The notes under the pieces were generated by a model. The model was not told where the DNA came from. It made no database searches and was given only the letters and a program-made list of their open reading frames with translations. From NCBI GenBank assembly GCA_964431365.1, contig CAYSJJ010000001.1, positions 1-64,000 on the forward strand: a stretch of DNA of 64,000 nt, read 5' to 3'. The position numbers and the translations under genes are program-made. Source of the stretch: Geomobilibacter sp964431365. GTDB taxonomy: Bacteria; Desulfobacterota; Desulfuromonadia; Geobacterales; DSM-12255. The first letter of the stretch is position 1, and every line of letters begins with the position of its first letter. Shown here one piece after another: positions 16,472 through 25,593 of the stretch.

Positions 16472-16527
16472 TTGACGACATTTTGACCTCTTTGCCCGGC
16501 AAATTGATCCCGATTTTATGCATCGGG
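16472..16527 (+). promoter_or_regulatory. Putative control region of the kdp operon
   Basis: Two TTGAC boxes lie at 16472 and 16483, 11 bases apart, the arrangement expected for an OmpR-family regulator such as KdpE. Downstream, CCCGAT (16509-16514) and ATCGGG (16522-16527) form a short inverted repeat. The TGATAAT at 16536-16542 could be a -10 element. The region sits between 16361 and the first operon gene at 16581. Confidence 0.4.
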
Positions 16528-16580
16528 CGCTAGAGTGATAATCAAGAAAGACAACCAGCAGCATGGTTCGGAGGGGCGAC

Positions 16581-16832
16581 ATGAAAATCTACCTGTTCGA
16601 TATCGAAACCGGCATCTACCTGGGAGAAGACTTCGCGGACGAAGGAGACCGGCCGGGTGAGTATCGCCTGCCGGAAGGGGCCACCGCCATTGCGCCGCCG
16701 GAAAGGGCGAGCGGTATCCCGAGATTCGACCCGGTCAGGCAACGGTGGGAACTCCTGCTCTCCGCTGACCGGCAGATCACCGGATTGCATGGTAGACTTG
16801 AGGGAAACGCGGCCGGGGAGAGCGATGTATGA
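16581..16832 (+). CDS. 83-residue protein leading the kdp operon
   Basis: A small soluble, acidic protein (MKIYLFDIETGIYLGEDFAD at the start) with no membrane segment. The pattern of aromatic residues, PPERASGIPRFDPVRQRWEL, loosely resembles short phage-tail-assembly-like or carbohydrate-binding folds, but I cannot assign a family. GGAGGGG (16570-16576) marks ATG 16581. Its stop overlaps the kdpA start by 4 bases (ATGA), so it is translationally coupled to kdpA. It occupies the place where many operons have the tiny membrane peptide KdpF, but is not KdpF. Confidence 0.7.
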   Translation: MKIYLFDIETGIYLGEDFADEGDRPGEYRLPEGATAIAPPERASGIPRFDPVRQRWELLLSADRQITGLHGRLEGNAAGESDV

Positions 16833-18613
16833 ACGCATATGAATGGCTGGAAATACTCCTTTTCCTTGCCGCCCTGCTGGCCCTGGCAAAGCCGCTCGGC
16901 GCCTTCATGGCCAGGGTTTTCGGGGGGGAGCGGACCTTCCTTTCGCCAATCCTTGCCCCTCTTGAAACCCTTCTCTACCGGGTCTGCGGGATAGACAAGG
17001 ACGAAGAGATGGAGTGGAAAAGGTATGCAGCCTGCGTGCTCCTCTTCAACCTAGTCGTCTTCGTGTCGCTCTTCGCCCTGCTGATGCTGCAGCACCTGCT
17101 GCCGCTCAACCCGCAGCAGGTTCCCCCCTTCACCTGGCAGCTGGCGCTGAACACCGCCGTAAGTTTCGTCACCAACACCAACTGGCAGGCCTACAACGGC
17201 GAAACAGCGGTCAGTTACTTCACCCAGATGGTGGGGCTTGCGGTCCATAACTTCGTCTCCGCCGCCACCGGCATTGCCATCGCCATTGCCGTCATCCGCG
17301 GTTTCAGCCGGCGCAGGACCTCTCTGCTCGGCAATTTCTGGGTCGACATGACCCGCTGCACCCTTTACATCCTCCTCCCCATCTCCCTGATAGCTGCTCT
17401 CGTGCTGGTCTCCCAGGGAGTGATCCAGAACTTCTCTCCCTACAAGACCATGCCGTTTGTGCAGCCGATTACCTATGACAAGCCGAAACTGAACGATCAC
17501 GGAAATGTCATCAAGGACGCCAGGGGGAATCCGGTGACCGAGAGTGTGACGGCAAAGGAAGTCACCATTCCCATGGGGCCGGTCGCCTCCCAGGAAGCGA
17601 TCAAGGAGCTGGGAACCAACGGCGGCGGCTTCTTTAACGCCAACTCGGCCCATCCCTTCGAGAACCCGACCCCACTCTCCCACCTGGTGGAGATCCTGCT
17701 GATCCTCCTCATTCCCGGCGCATTGACCTTCACCTTCGGCGTCATGGTGGGGAATCCCCGCCAGGGATGGACGATCCTCGGGGTCATGCTGCTGCTCCTG
17801 ATCGTCTCCTTCGGCGTCCTGCAGTGGGCCGAATCGGGCGGCAACCCGCTGGTTGCCAAACTCGGCGTGAGCGGTGCCAATATGGAAGGGAAGGATCTTC
17901 GCTTCGGCCTGGCCGCCACCAACCTCTTTGAAGTGGCAACCACCGCCACCTCCTGCGGTGCGGTCAGCGCCATGCACGACTCCCTCACCCCGCTGGGGGG
18001 CATGGTCCCCCTCTCGCTGATCCTGCTGGGGGAGATCGTCTTCGGCGGGGTCGGCTCCGGCCTCTACACCATGCTCGCCTTTGCCGTCATCGCGGTCTTC
18101 GTCTCGGGACTCATGATCGGCCGGACCCCGGAATACCTGGGGAAGAAGATCGAGGTGGGGGAGATGTGGATGTCGATCGTCACGATCCTCACCGCCGGGG
18201 TCGTGGTGCTGATCCTCTCGGGGGTCGCCATGATCACCCCGCAGGCAACGGCGTCCATGGCCAACCCCGGCGCCCACGGTCTTTCCGAAGTGCTCTACGC
18301 CTTCGCCTCCATGGCCAACAACAACGGCAGCGCCTTTGCGGGGCTGAACGCCAACGTCGGCTTCTATAACCTTCTCGGCTCCCTGGCGATGCTCCTCGGC
18401 CGTTACGTGCCGGCAGTGGCGGTGCTGGCCATGGCCGGCTCCCTGGCGGAGAAGAAGTATGTCCCCCCCAGCCTGGGGACCCTCCCCACCGACAAGGTCC
18501 CGTTCGCCCTCTGGCTGACCCTGGTCATCCTCATCGTCGGTGCGCTCACCTTCTTCCCGGCCCTCTCCATGGGGCCGATCGTGGAACAGCTGACCATGGC
18601 GGGAGGTGTCTGA
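16829..18613 (+). CDS. kdpA: Potassium-transporting ATPase subunit A
   Basis: KdpA is the channel-like, potassium-binding subunit of the KdpFABC pump in the inner membrane. The 594-residue product carries the four selectivity-filter-like loops: VTNTNWQAYNG, GTNGGGFFNANSAHPFENP, ATTATSCGAVSAMHDS and ANNNGSAFAG. It has about ten membrane helices and is somewhat longer than the Escherichia coli protein (557). It follows the 83-residue gene with a 4-base overlap and is 2 bases from kdpB. Confidence 0.97.
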   Translation: MNAYEWLEILLFLAALLALAKPLGAFMARVFGGERTFLSPILAPLETLLYRVCGIDKDEEMEWKRYAACVLLFNLVVFVSLFALLMLQHLLPLNPQQVPPFTWQLALNTAVSFVTNTNWQAYNGETAVSYFTQMVGLAVHNFVSAATGIAIAIAVIRGFSRRRTSLLGNFWVDMTRCTLYILLPISLIAALVLVSQGVIQNFSPYKTMPFVQPITYDKPKLNDHGNVIKDARGNPVTESVTAKEVTIPMGPVASQEAIKELGTNGGGFFNANSAHPFENPTPLSHLVEILLILLIPGALTFTFGVMVGNPRQGWTILGVMLLLLIVSFGVLQWAESGGNPLVAKLGVSGANMEGKDLRFGLAATNLFEVATTATSCGAVSAMHDSLTPLGGMVPLSLILLGEIVFGGVGSGLYTMLAFAVIAVFVSGLMIGRTPEYLGKKIEVGEMWMSIVTILTAGVVVLILSGVAMITPQATASMANPGAHGLSEVLYAFASMANNNGSAFAGLNANVGFYNLLGSLAMLLGRYVPAVAVLAMAGSLAEKKYVPPSLGTLPTDKVPFALWLTLVILIVGALTFFPALSMGPIVEQLTMAGGV

Positions 18614-18615
18614 CC

Positions 18616-20685
18616 ATGTCGAAACATACCCAACAGCCGAAATCTGCTTTTGATCCCGAACTAATCCGGGGGGCACTGGCGGAATCGTTCCGGAAGCTCG
18701 ATCCCCGCGCCCTCTGGCGCAACCCGGTCATGCTCTGCGTGGAGATCGCCAGCCTCATCACCCTCGTGACCTTTGCCCTCTCCCTGACCGGCGTCAACCA
18801 AGAGCCGGCCTGGTTCACCGGAACCGTTTCCCTCTGGCTCTGGCTGACGGTCATCTTCGCCACCTTTTCCGAGGCCCTGGCCGAGGGGCGCGGCAAGGCC
18901 CGCGCCGCCACTCTGCGCAAAAGCCGTACCGACGTGACCGCCAAGCTGATCTCCAGGCCCGAATTCACCAGCGACTTCACCACGGTCGGCGCCAGCCAAC
19001 TCCGCAAGGGGGACCTGATCCTGGTCGAGGCGAACGATATGATCGCCGGCGACGGCGACGTGGTGGCCGGCGCGGCCCTGGTGAACGAGTCGGCCGTCAC
19101 CGGCGAATCGGCCCCGGTGGTGCGCGAATCGGGGGGTGACCGGTCTGCTGTCACCGGCGGCACCACGGTCATCGCCAATGCCATCATCGTCCGGATCACC
19201 GCCAATCCGGGGGAGACGTTCCTGGACCGGATGATCTCCCTGATCGAGGGGGCTAAGCGGCGCAAGACCCCCAACGAGATCGCCCTGGAGGTGCTGCTGG
19301 TCGCGCTGACCCTGGTCTTCCTGCTGGTCTGTGCCAACATCAGCCCGCTCTCCATCTACAGCGTCAATGCCGCGGGCCAGGGAACGCCGGTGTCGCTGAC
19401 CATCCTGGTGGCGCTCTTCGTCTGCCTGGCCCCCACCACCATCGCCGCGCTCCTCCCGGCCATCGGCATCGCCGGCATGGACCGGCTCTTCCAGAAGAAC
19501 GTCATCGCCCTCTCCGGTCGCGCCATCGAGGCGGCCGGCGACGTGAACGTGCTCCTCCTGGACAAGACCGGCACCATCACCCTCGGCAACCGGGAAGCGG
19601 TGGCCTTCGTGCCGGTCGGCGGCCATTCCGAGCAGGAAGTGGCTGAGGCCGCCCTGATGGCGTCCCTTACCGACGAAACGCCGGAAGGGCGGAGCATCGT
19701 CGTCCTGGCCAGGAAGACGTACGGACTTACCGACGACGCAATCCCGGCCGGAGCGGAAACCATCACCTTCAGCGCCGATACGCGGCTCTCCGGCCTGAAC
19801 GCCGGGGGGAGGCAGTACCGGAAGGGGGCCTCCGACTCCACCGTCGCCTTTGTCCGCGCTTTGGGCGCTGCCAGCGTCCCCTCGGACCTGGGGGAGATCG
19901 TCGACAGGATCGCCCGGGCCGGCGCCACCCCGCTGGTGGTCTGTTGCGACACCGACATCCTCGGGGTCGTCAACCTGAAGGACATCGTCAAGGGGGGGAT
20001 CCAGGAGCGGTTCCAGCAACTCCGGAGCATGGGGATCAGGACCGTCATGATCACCGGCGACAACCCGCTCACCGCCGCGGCCATAGCGGCGGAGGCCCAG
20101 GTGGATGATTTTCTGGCCCAGGCGAAACCCGAGGACAAGCTGCGGCTCATCAAGGAGAACCAGGAGGCCGGCTACATGGTGGCCATGACCGGCGACGGCA
20201 CCAACGACGCCCCGGCCCTGGCCCAGGCGGACGTGGCGGTCGCCATGAACACCGGTACCCAGCCGGCCCGCGAGGCGGCCAACATCATCGACCTTGACTC
20301 GAACCCCACGAAGCTGCTGGACATCGTAGAGGTGGGGAAGCAGATCCTGATGACCCGCGGCAACCTGACCACCTTCAGCATCTCCAACGACGTGGCCAAG
20401 TATTTTGCCATCATCCCGGCCATGATGCTCTCCGTCTATCCCCAACTGGGGGTGCTGAACGTCATGCACCTGGCGACACCGCTTTCCGCGATCCTGTCGG
20501 CGGTCATCTTCAACGCGGTCATCATCCCGTGCCTCGTACCGCTGGCGCTCAAGGGGACGAAATTCCGCCCCATGCCGGCCGAGAAGCTCCTGATCCACAA
20601 CCTCCTCCTCTACGGGGTCGGGGGGATCATCGCGCCGTTTGTGGGGATCAAGGCGATCGACCTCTGTATCGGAATGTTTGTATAG
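18616..20685 (+). CDS. kdpB: Potassium-transporting P-type ATPase subunit B
   Basis: This 689-residue P-type ATPase energises KdpA. Visible motifs are the actuator VTGESAPV near residue 170, the phosphorylation site LLLDKTGTIT near 316, and the hinge GDGTNDAPALAQADVAVAMN near 530. The serine of TGES is present; in Escherichia coli its phosphorylation inhibits the pump at high potassium. Helices near 40-80, 230-290 and 590-690 form the membrane part. RBS and start lie right after the kdpA stop. Confidence 0.97.
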   Translation: MSKHTQQPKSAFDPELIRGALAESFRKLDPRALWRNPVMLCVEIASLITLVTFALSLTGVNQEPAWFTGTVSLWLWLTVIFATFSEALAEGRGKARAATLRKSRTDVTAKLISRPEFTSDFTTVGASQLRKGDLILVEANDMIAGDGDVVAGAALVNESAVTGESAPVVRESGGDRSAVTGGTTVIANAIIVRITANPGETFLDRMISLIEGAKRRKTPNEIALEVLLVALTLVFLLVCANISPLSIYSVNAAGQGTPVSLTILVALFVCLAPTTIAALLPAIGIAGMDRLFQKNVIALSGRAIEAAGDVNVLLLDKTGTITLGNREAVAFVPVGGHSEQEVAEAALMASLTDETPEGRSIVVLARKTYGLTDDAIPAGAETITFSADTRLSGLNAGGRQYRKGASDSTVAFVRALGAASVPSDLGEIVDRIARAGATPLVVCCDTDILGVVNLKDIVKGGIQERFQQLRSMGIRTVMITGDNPLTAAAIAAEAQVDDFLAQAKPEDKLRLIKENQEAGYMVAMTGDGTNDAPALAQADVAVAMNTGTQPAREAANIIDLDSNPTKLLDIVEVGKQILMTRGNLTTFSISNDVAKYFAIIPAMMLSVYPQLGVLNVMHLATPLSAILSAVIFNAVIIPCLVPLALKGTKFRPMPAEKLLIHNLLLYGVGGIIAPFVGIKAIDLCIGMFV

Positions 20686-20695
20686 GGAGCATGAC

Positions 20696-21265
20696 ATGAA
20701 AGATCTGAAACCAGCCATCCTGATGCTTTTTGTCTTCACCATCATCTGCGGCGGCATCTACCCGGCCGTGGTCACCGGCGTTGCCCAGCTGCTCTTCCCA
20801 CGGCAGGCCAACGGGAGCCTGCTCGCCGACAAAAACGGCAGGGTGGTTGGCTCCAGCCTGATCGGCCAGCCCTTTTCCGCCCCGAAGTATCTCTGGCCTC
20901 GTCCCTCGGCCACCACGGACTTCGGCTACAACCCGCTCGGCTCCGGCGGCTCCAATAGCGGACCGACCAACCCCGATTATCTGAAGACGGTTGGGGAGAG
21001 GGTCACGGCGTTGCGCGCTAGCGGCGTGACCGGCACCATCCCGGCCGAGCTGGTCCAGGCGTCGGCCAGCGGGCTCGACCCGCACATCTCGCCGGAATCC
21101 GCCGCTGCGCAGATACCGCGGGTGGCCACGGCGCGCGGGGTGAGCATGGATACCGTGAAGCGCATCGTCGCCGACCATACTGAAGACCGTCAGCTCGGCC
21201 TCTTCGGCGAGCCGCGGGTCAATCTGCTTGCGGTGAACCTGGAGTTGGATACACTGGCACCATGA
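20696..21265 (+). CDS. kdpC: Potassium-transporting ATPase subunit C
   Basis: The 189-residue protein has one N-terminal membrane helix (MLFVFTIICGGIYPAVVTGV) and a periplasmic domain with the family blocks GSLLIGQPF-like GSSLIGQPFSAPKYLWPRPS, SGGSNSGPTNPDYL and ASGLDPHISPESA. It stabilises the KdpAB complex. ATG 20696 after GGGAGC is chosen; it begins 10 bases after kdpB. Its stop overlaps the kdpD start (ATGA). Confidence 0.95.
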   Translation: MKDLKPAILMLFVFTIICGGIYPAVVTGVAQLLFPRQANGSLLADKNGRVVGSSLIGQPFSAPKYLWPRPSATTDFGYNPLGSGGSNSGPTNPDYLKTVGERVTALRASGVTGTIPAELVQASASGLDPHISPESAAAQIPRVATARGVSMDTVKRIVADHTEDRQLGLFGEPRVNLLAVNLELDTLAP

Positions 21266-23967
21266 CCGACAACGACGACATCCGCCCCTCTCCGGAGGCA
21301 CTCCTGAAGCTTGCCCAGGCCGAAGAGGCCGAGGCGGAGGAGGGGAGGGGAAAGCTCAAGATCTTCCTCGGCTATGCCGCCGGCGTGGGGAAGACCTACG
21401 CGATGCTGGAGGCAGCGGAGCAGCGGCGGCTGGACGGACGCGACGTGGTGGCCGGCTACGTGGAGTCCCACGGCCGGTTCGAGACCGATTCGCTCCTGGC
21501 CCTGTCCGGGGTTGAGGTCATCCCCAGGGCGCAGGTCGAGTACATGGGGGTGCTCCTGCCGGAGATGGACATCGACGGGGTGCTGGCCCGCAAGCCGCAG
21601 ATCGTCCTGGTGGACGAACTGGCCCACACCAACGCCCCTGGATCCCGGCACGAGAAGCGCTGGCAGGATGTGGAAGAGCTGCTGGATGCCGGCATCGATG
21701 TCTACACCACGGTCAATGTCCAGCACTTCGAGAGCCTGAACGACGTGGTGGCGCAGATCACCGGCGTCGTCGTGCGGGAGACGGTGCCCGACAGCCTGTT
21801 GGATCAGGCGGCGGAGATCCGCCTGGTGGACATATCGCCGGACGACCTGCTCCAGCGGCTGCGCGAGGGGAAGGTGTACATCCCCGAGCAGGCGGCCCGG
21901 GCCATGGAGACCTTTTTCCGCCCCGGCAACCTGCTCGCCCTGCGTGAACTCTCCCTGCGTCGAGCCGCTTCCAGGGTGGACGACGAGATGCGGGCGTACA
22001 TGGAGACCCGCGCCATTTCCGGTCCCTGGCCCGCAGGTGAGCGCCTGCTGGTCTGCGTCAGCGGCAGCCCGTACAGCGAGAAGCTGATCCGCACCACCCG
22101 CCGTCTGGCGGACGAACTGAAGGCCCCCTGGCATACGGTCTATGTCGAGACCCCCAGCACCTCGAAGCATGCCCGTCAGAACCGGGAGCAGATCTGGCAC
22201 GTCATGCGCCTTGCCGAGAGCCTGGGTGCCCAGGTATCCACCGTGACGGCCACCTCCGTGGCCGAGGCGGCCATTACCTATGCGGTTCGGCACAATGTCA
22301 CGAAGATCGTGGTGGGGAAGCCGACCAAGCCGCGCTGGCGCGAGTTCATCATCCCCCCGATCGTCGACCAGATCATCCGTCTGAGCGGGGTGATCGACGT
22401 GTTCGTGGTCAGTATCGCCGCAGGGGAAGGGGTGCCGACGCCTCTGCCGACCAGGGGGAGACAGCCGATTTCCTGGTCCGGCTATTCAGGGAGCCTGGCC
22501 CTGGTTGCGGCTGCGTCGGCGCTCTGCGCCCTGGTGAGTCCGGTCCTCGCCCCGACCAACATGGTTATGATCTACCTCCTGGCGGTGGTGCTGGCGGCAA
22601 TCAAGCTGGGCCAGAAACCGGCCATCCTCACCGCCTTCCTCGGCGTGCTCGCCTTCGATTTCCTCTTCGTCCCCCCCCACCTGACCTTTGCCGTTGCCGA
22701 CACCCAGTACCTGATCACCTTCATTGCCCTGTTCACCGTCGGGGTGGTCATCAGCACGCTGGTCGCCAAGGCGCGCGAACGGGCCGATGCGGTGCGGGTC
22801 AGGGAGGTGCAGACCGCCAGCCTCTACTACCTGAGCCGTGACCTTGCCGCCGCGGCCGATGCTGCGGCGATCCTGCAGGCGGTGGTGAAAAACGTCGAGG
22901 AGGCCCAGCATGCGCGGATCGCCGTGTTTCTCCCGGAGGGGGAGAGTCTGGAGGTCGTCGCCGCCAGCCAGGGGGTGGAGTTCGACCTGAAGGAGCGTGC
23001 CGTGGCCGACTGGGCATTCCGCAACCGCCAGCCCGCCGGCCGGGGAACCGAGACACTGGGCTCGGCAGACTTTCTCTACCTTCCACTGCAGACGTCGGCA
23101 AACCCGCTGGGCGTCCTGGGGGTAAGACTGGAAAGCGACGCGGAGTACCGGTCCCAGGAGACCCGTCGCCTGCTGGACGCCTTTGCCAGCCAGACCGCCA
23201 TGGCGCTGGAACGGGTCCAGTTCTCCTATGAAGCGGAGCAGGCCCAGATATTGAAAGCACGGGAGAATCTGGAGCGGGCGTTGCTCAACTCCATTTCCCA
23301 CGACCTCCGTTCGCCCCTCTCCTCGATCATTGGGGTGCTGAGCAGCCTCAAGGGGGAGGGGGAGCTGCTGAACGACACCGCCAGAAAGAACCTCCTGGAA
23401 ACGGCCTGGGATGAGGCGGTCCGCCTGAACCGCTTCGTCGGCAACCTGCTGGACATGACCCGGCTGGAGGCCGGAGCGGTCAGACTCAAGGAGGAGCTGT
23501 GCGACGTCCAGGACCTGGTTGGCTGCGCCCTGGCTGCCCTTGAACAGCGGATCGGCACGCGCACAGTCGACGTGGAGCTGGCGCCGGACCTGCCGCTGGT
23601 GACCATGGATCTGGCGCTCATGACCCAGGTGCTGGTCAACCTGCTGGAAAACGCCCTGAAATATGCACCGACCGATCGGGCGATCGGGATATCGGCCCGG
23701 ACCGATGGCATCTGGCTGGTCATCGAGGTCTCCGACCGGGGGCCTGGCGTCCCCCACCACGATCTGAAGAGGATCTTCGACAAATTCTACCGGATTCCTA
23801 TCCCTGAGGGGGCAGGCGGCACCGGTCTGGGGCTCTCCATCTGCAAGGGGATCGTCGAGGCCCACGACGGCAGGATCAGGGCTGAAAACCGTCCCGACGG
23901 CGGGCTCGTCATCGACATCCGCCTCCCGCTCAGCCGGCCGACCCACGACAGGAGCAGAACACCATGA
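21262..23967 (+). CDS. kdpD: Sensor histidine kinase KdpD
   Basis: The 901-residue protein has the full KdpD layout. The N-terminal KdpD domain has a Walker A GYAAGVGKTYAML near residue 37 and a Walker B VDELAHTNAPGSRHEKRW. A universal-stress-like domain (about 255-390) precedes four membrane helices (about 410-500). A GAF domain and the kinase core follow: H-box SISHDLRSPLSS near 679, N-box LLENALKYAP, and G-boxes DRGPGVP and GTGLGLSICKG. It senses potassium limitation or turgor and phosphorylates KdpE. It is coupled to kdpC and kdpE by 4-base overlaps on both sides. Confidence 0.96.
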   Translation: MTDNDDIRPSPEALLKLAQAEEAEAEEGRGKLKIFLGYAAGVGKTYAMLEAAEQRRLDGRDVVAGYVESHGRFETDSLLALSGVEVIPRAQVEYMGVLLPEMDIDGVLARKPQIVLVDELAHTNAPGSRHEKRWQDVEELLDAGIDVYTTVNVQHFESLNDVVAQITGVVVRETVPDSLLDQAAEIRLVDISPDDLLQRLREGKVYIPEQAARAMETFFRPGNLLALRELSLRRAASRVDDEMRAYMETRAISGPWPAGERLLVCVSGSPYSEKLIRTTRRLADELKAPWHTVYVETPSTSKHARQNREQIWHVMRLAESLGAQVSTVTATSVAEAAITYAVRHNVTKIVVGKPTKPRWREFIIPPIVDQIIRLSGVIDVFVVSIAAGEGVPTPLPTRGRQPISWSGYSGSLALVAAASALCALVSPVLAPTNMVMIYLLAVVLAAIKLGQKPAILTAFLGVLAFDFLFVPPHLTFAVADTQYLITFIALFTVGVVISTLVAKARERADAVRVREVQTASLYYLSRDLAAAADAAAILQAVVKNVEEAQHARIAVFLPEGESLEVVAASQGVEFDLKERAVADWAFRNRQPAGRGTETLGSADFLYLPLQTSANPLGVLGVRLESDAEYRSQETRRLLDAFASQTAMALERVQFSYEAEQAQILKARENLERALLNSISHDLRSPLSSIIGVLSSLKGEGELLNDTARKNLLETAWDEAVRLNRFVGNLLDMTRLEAGAVRLKEELCDVQDLVGCALAALEQRIGTRTVDVELAPDLPLVTMDLALMTQVLVNLLENALKYAPTDRAIGISARTDGIWLVIEVSDRGPGVPHHDLKRIFDKFYRIPIPEGAGGTGLGLSICKGIVEAHDGRIRAENRPDGGLVIDIRLPLSRPTHDRSRTP

Positions 23968-24671
23968 CCAATGATTCGCACGCTGCCAATCCACCCCGCA
24001 TCCTCGTCGTGGATGATGAACATGCCATTCAGCGGTTTCTCCAGACCGCCCTGGACGGCGGGGAGTTTTCCCTTCACCAGGCGGAAACCGGCCGGGCCGG
24101 TCTGGCCGCGGCCGCCACGGTCAGGCCGGACCTGATCCTTCTCGACCTGGGACTCCCGGACCTGGACGGTGTGGAGGTGATCAGAAGGATCCGCGAGTGG
24201 TCGGCTGTGCCGATCATCGTCCTGTCGGTGCGGGAGCGGGAGGACGACAAGGTCGCCGCACTGGACGCCGGTGCCGACGACTACCTGACCAAACCGTTCG
24301 GCATCGGCGAGCTCCTGGCGCGGATCAGGGTGTCGCTGCGCCGCTCGGTGCAGCAGGTGACCGAGCCGATCTTCCGGGCAGGGGAGCTGGAGGTCGACCT
24401 GGGGCGCCGGCGGGTGACGGTCCGGGGGGAGGAGGTGCAGCTGACCCCCACCGAATACGATCTTCTCCGCCTGCTGGTGACCCACGCGGACAAGGTCCTG
24501 ACCCACAGCCAGATCCTCAAGCAGATATGGGGCGTTGCCTACGTGGAGCAGCCCCATGTCCTGCGGGTGAACATCAGCAATCTCCGCCGCAAGATCGAGG
24601 CCGATGCCTCCCGGCCCCGCTATATCGTCACCGAGCTCGGGGTGGGGTACCGCCTCCGGGCATCGGGATAG
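23964..24671 (+). CDS. kdpE: OmpR-family response regulator KdpE
   Basis: The 235-residue protein has a receiver domain (phospho-acceptor in LILLDLGLPDLDG, Lys in DDYLTKPFGI) and a winged-helix DNA-binding domain (LTPTEYDLLRLLV, then HVLRVNISNLRRKIE). It is the partner of KdpD and should activate kdp transcription when potassium is low. The paired TTGAC boxes near 16472 and TTGAT boxes near 14294 are candidate targets. It closes the operon. Confidence 0.95.
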   Translation: MTNDSHAANPPRILVVDDEHAIQRFLQTALDGGEFSLHQAETGRAGLAAAATVRPDLILLDLGLPDLDGVEVIRRIREWSAVPIIVLSVREREDDKVAALDAGADDYLTKPFGIGELLARIRVSLRRSVQQVTEPIFRAGELEVDLGRRRVTVRGEEVQLTPTEYDLLRLLVTHADKVLTHSQILKQIWGVAYVEQPHVLRVNISNLRRKIEADASRPRYIVTELGVGYRLRASG

Positions 24672-24691
24672 GCATATTTTTTTGTTAGACT

Positions 24692-24719
24692 TTTGCCTGC
24701 GGGATAAGGGTGCTATACT
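24692..24719 (+). promoter_or_regulatory. Promoter of the PilZ gene at 24762
   Basis: TTTGCC (24692-24697) and TATACT (24714-24719) are 16 bases apart, placing the start point about 35 bases before the gene. The run of T at 24676-24683 just before may help end the kdp transcript, though I see no clear hairpin. Confidence 0.4.
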
Positions 24720-24761
24720 TCAACTTCGTTTTGTCTGAGCACCAACCAACCGGAGGTTTTC

Positions 24762-25418
24762 GTGAACATTGCGCTCGTATCCCGTCAAGGCGAGGCCTTG
24801 AAGGTCTATACGGAATTCCTCGCCGCCCATGGCGCCGTGGCCGTGCATTTCGCCACCATCAGCGAGATGTACCAGAAACTGCCTGAATTCCCCATCAATG
24901 GGTTCATTCTTGATATCCCTGCCATTGTCAAGGCGTCGGAACGGGAGCGGACGCTCCTGCAGACCCTGGAAACGATCTTCGAGAGCATCAGGATCAACTG
25001 GAACCACAAGGCAGGCTTCCGGGCGCTCTTTTCCGACAGCACCAAGAGCGGCGAAGAGAACCTGGTCGCGTTTCTTGGCCGCTGCGAGATGTTCACGCCC
25101 CGCTCCCTCCGGAAGGACGACCGGAAGCTGAAGAACTTCAATCTCCTCGTCTGGGAGGAGTCGGAACGGGAAGAACAGGCACGGCGGGCGTTCTCCCTCA
25201 ACGTGTCCCGGAGCGGCATGTTCGTCTGCACGTGCGATCCTCATCCGGCCGGTACCCTGCTGAACGTGAAGATCATGGAACTGGACGATCGCCCCTTCCG
25301 TGTCGAAGTGCGTTGGGAACAGCCTTGGGGGGTTGCCATGAGGATTCCGGGGTTCGGCTGCCGGTTCGACGGGCTCAAAGGAGACCGACTCAAACTTCTC
25401 GAAGCGGCACTGTTCTGA
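24762..25418 (+). CDS. PilZ-domain protein
   Basis: The 218-residue cytoplasmic protein has an N-terminal half resembling a receiver-like fold without the phospho-acceptor pattern, and a C-terminal PilZ domain (about 120-215) with the NVSRSGMFV motif that matches the D/N-x-S-x-x-G element. The RxxxR half of the cyclic di-GMP site is not cleanly visible (EQARRAFSL). It may therefore bind cyclic di-GMP weakly or not at all. GTG 24762 follows CCGGAGGT. It appears to be transcribed by itself. Confidence 0.8.
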   Translation: MNIALVSRQGEALKVYTEFLAAHGAVAVHFATISEMYQKLPEFPINGFILDIPAIVKASERERTLLQTLETIFESIRINWNHKAGFRALFSDSTKSGEENLVAFLGRCEMFTPRSLRKDDRKLKNFNLLVWEESEREEQARRAFSLNVSRSGMFVCTCDPHPAGTLLNVKIMELDDRPFRVEVRWEQPWGVAMRIPGFGCRFDGLKGDRLKLLEAALF

Positions 25419-25593
25419 GCGCCGCTATCCGCTCGCGGGAGAGCCGTGCCCGTCGGTGCAGCGAGCCGGACTTTTTTCCTGACGTTGCATTCCCTCGGTG
25501 ATCCTATATAGTTGGTATTAGTTAGCAGTAGTTAACCGTTGTGTCCGACCGCGAGCGATGCCGTCCGTTCCCGCCCGCGGCAAGGAGGATGCC

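Noticed and set aside
16362..16829. A possible kdpF gene ahead of kdpA
   Set aside because: No short hydrophobic peptide of KdpF type is readable on the plus strand; the only credible gene is the soluble 83-residue protein.
18661..20757. A 698-codon open frame antisense to kdpB
   Set aside because: It mirrors a certain gene in GC-rich DNA, is full of Asp/Gly/His/Arg typical of reverse-strand translation, and has no family signal. The same holds for long antisense frames over tex (51572-53635) and glgP (62143-63951).
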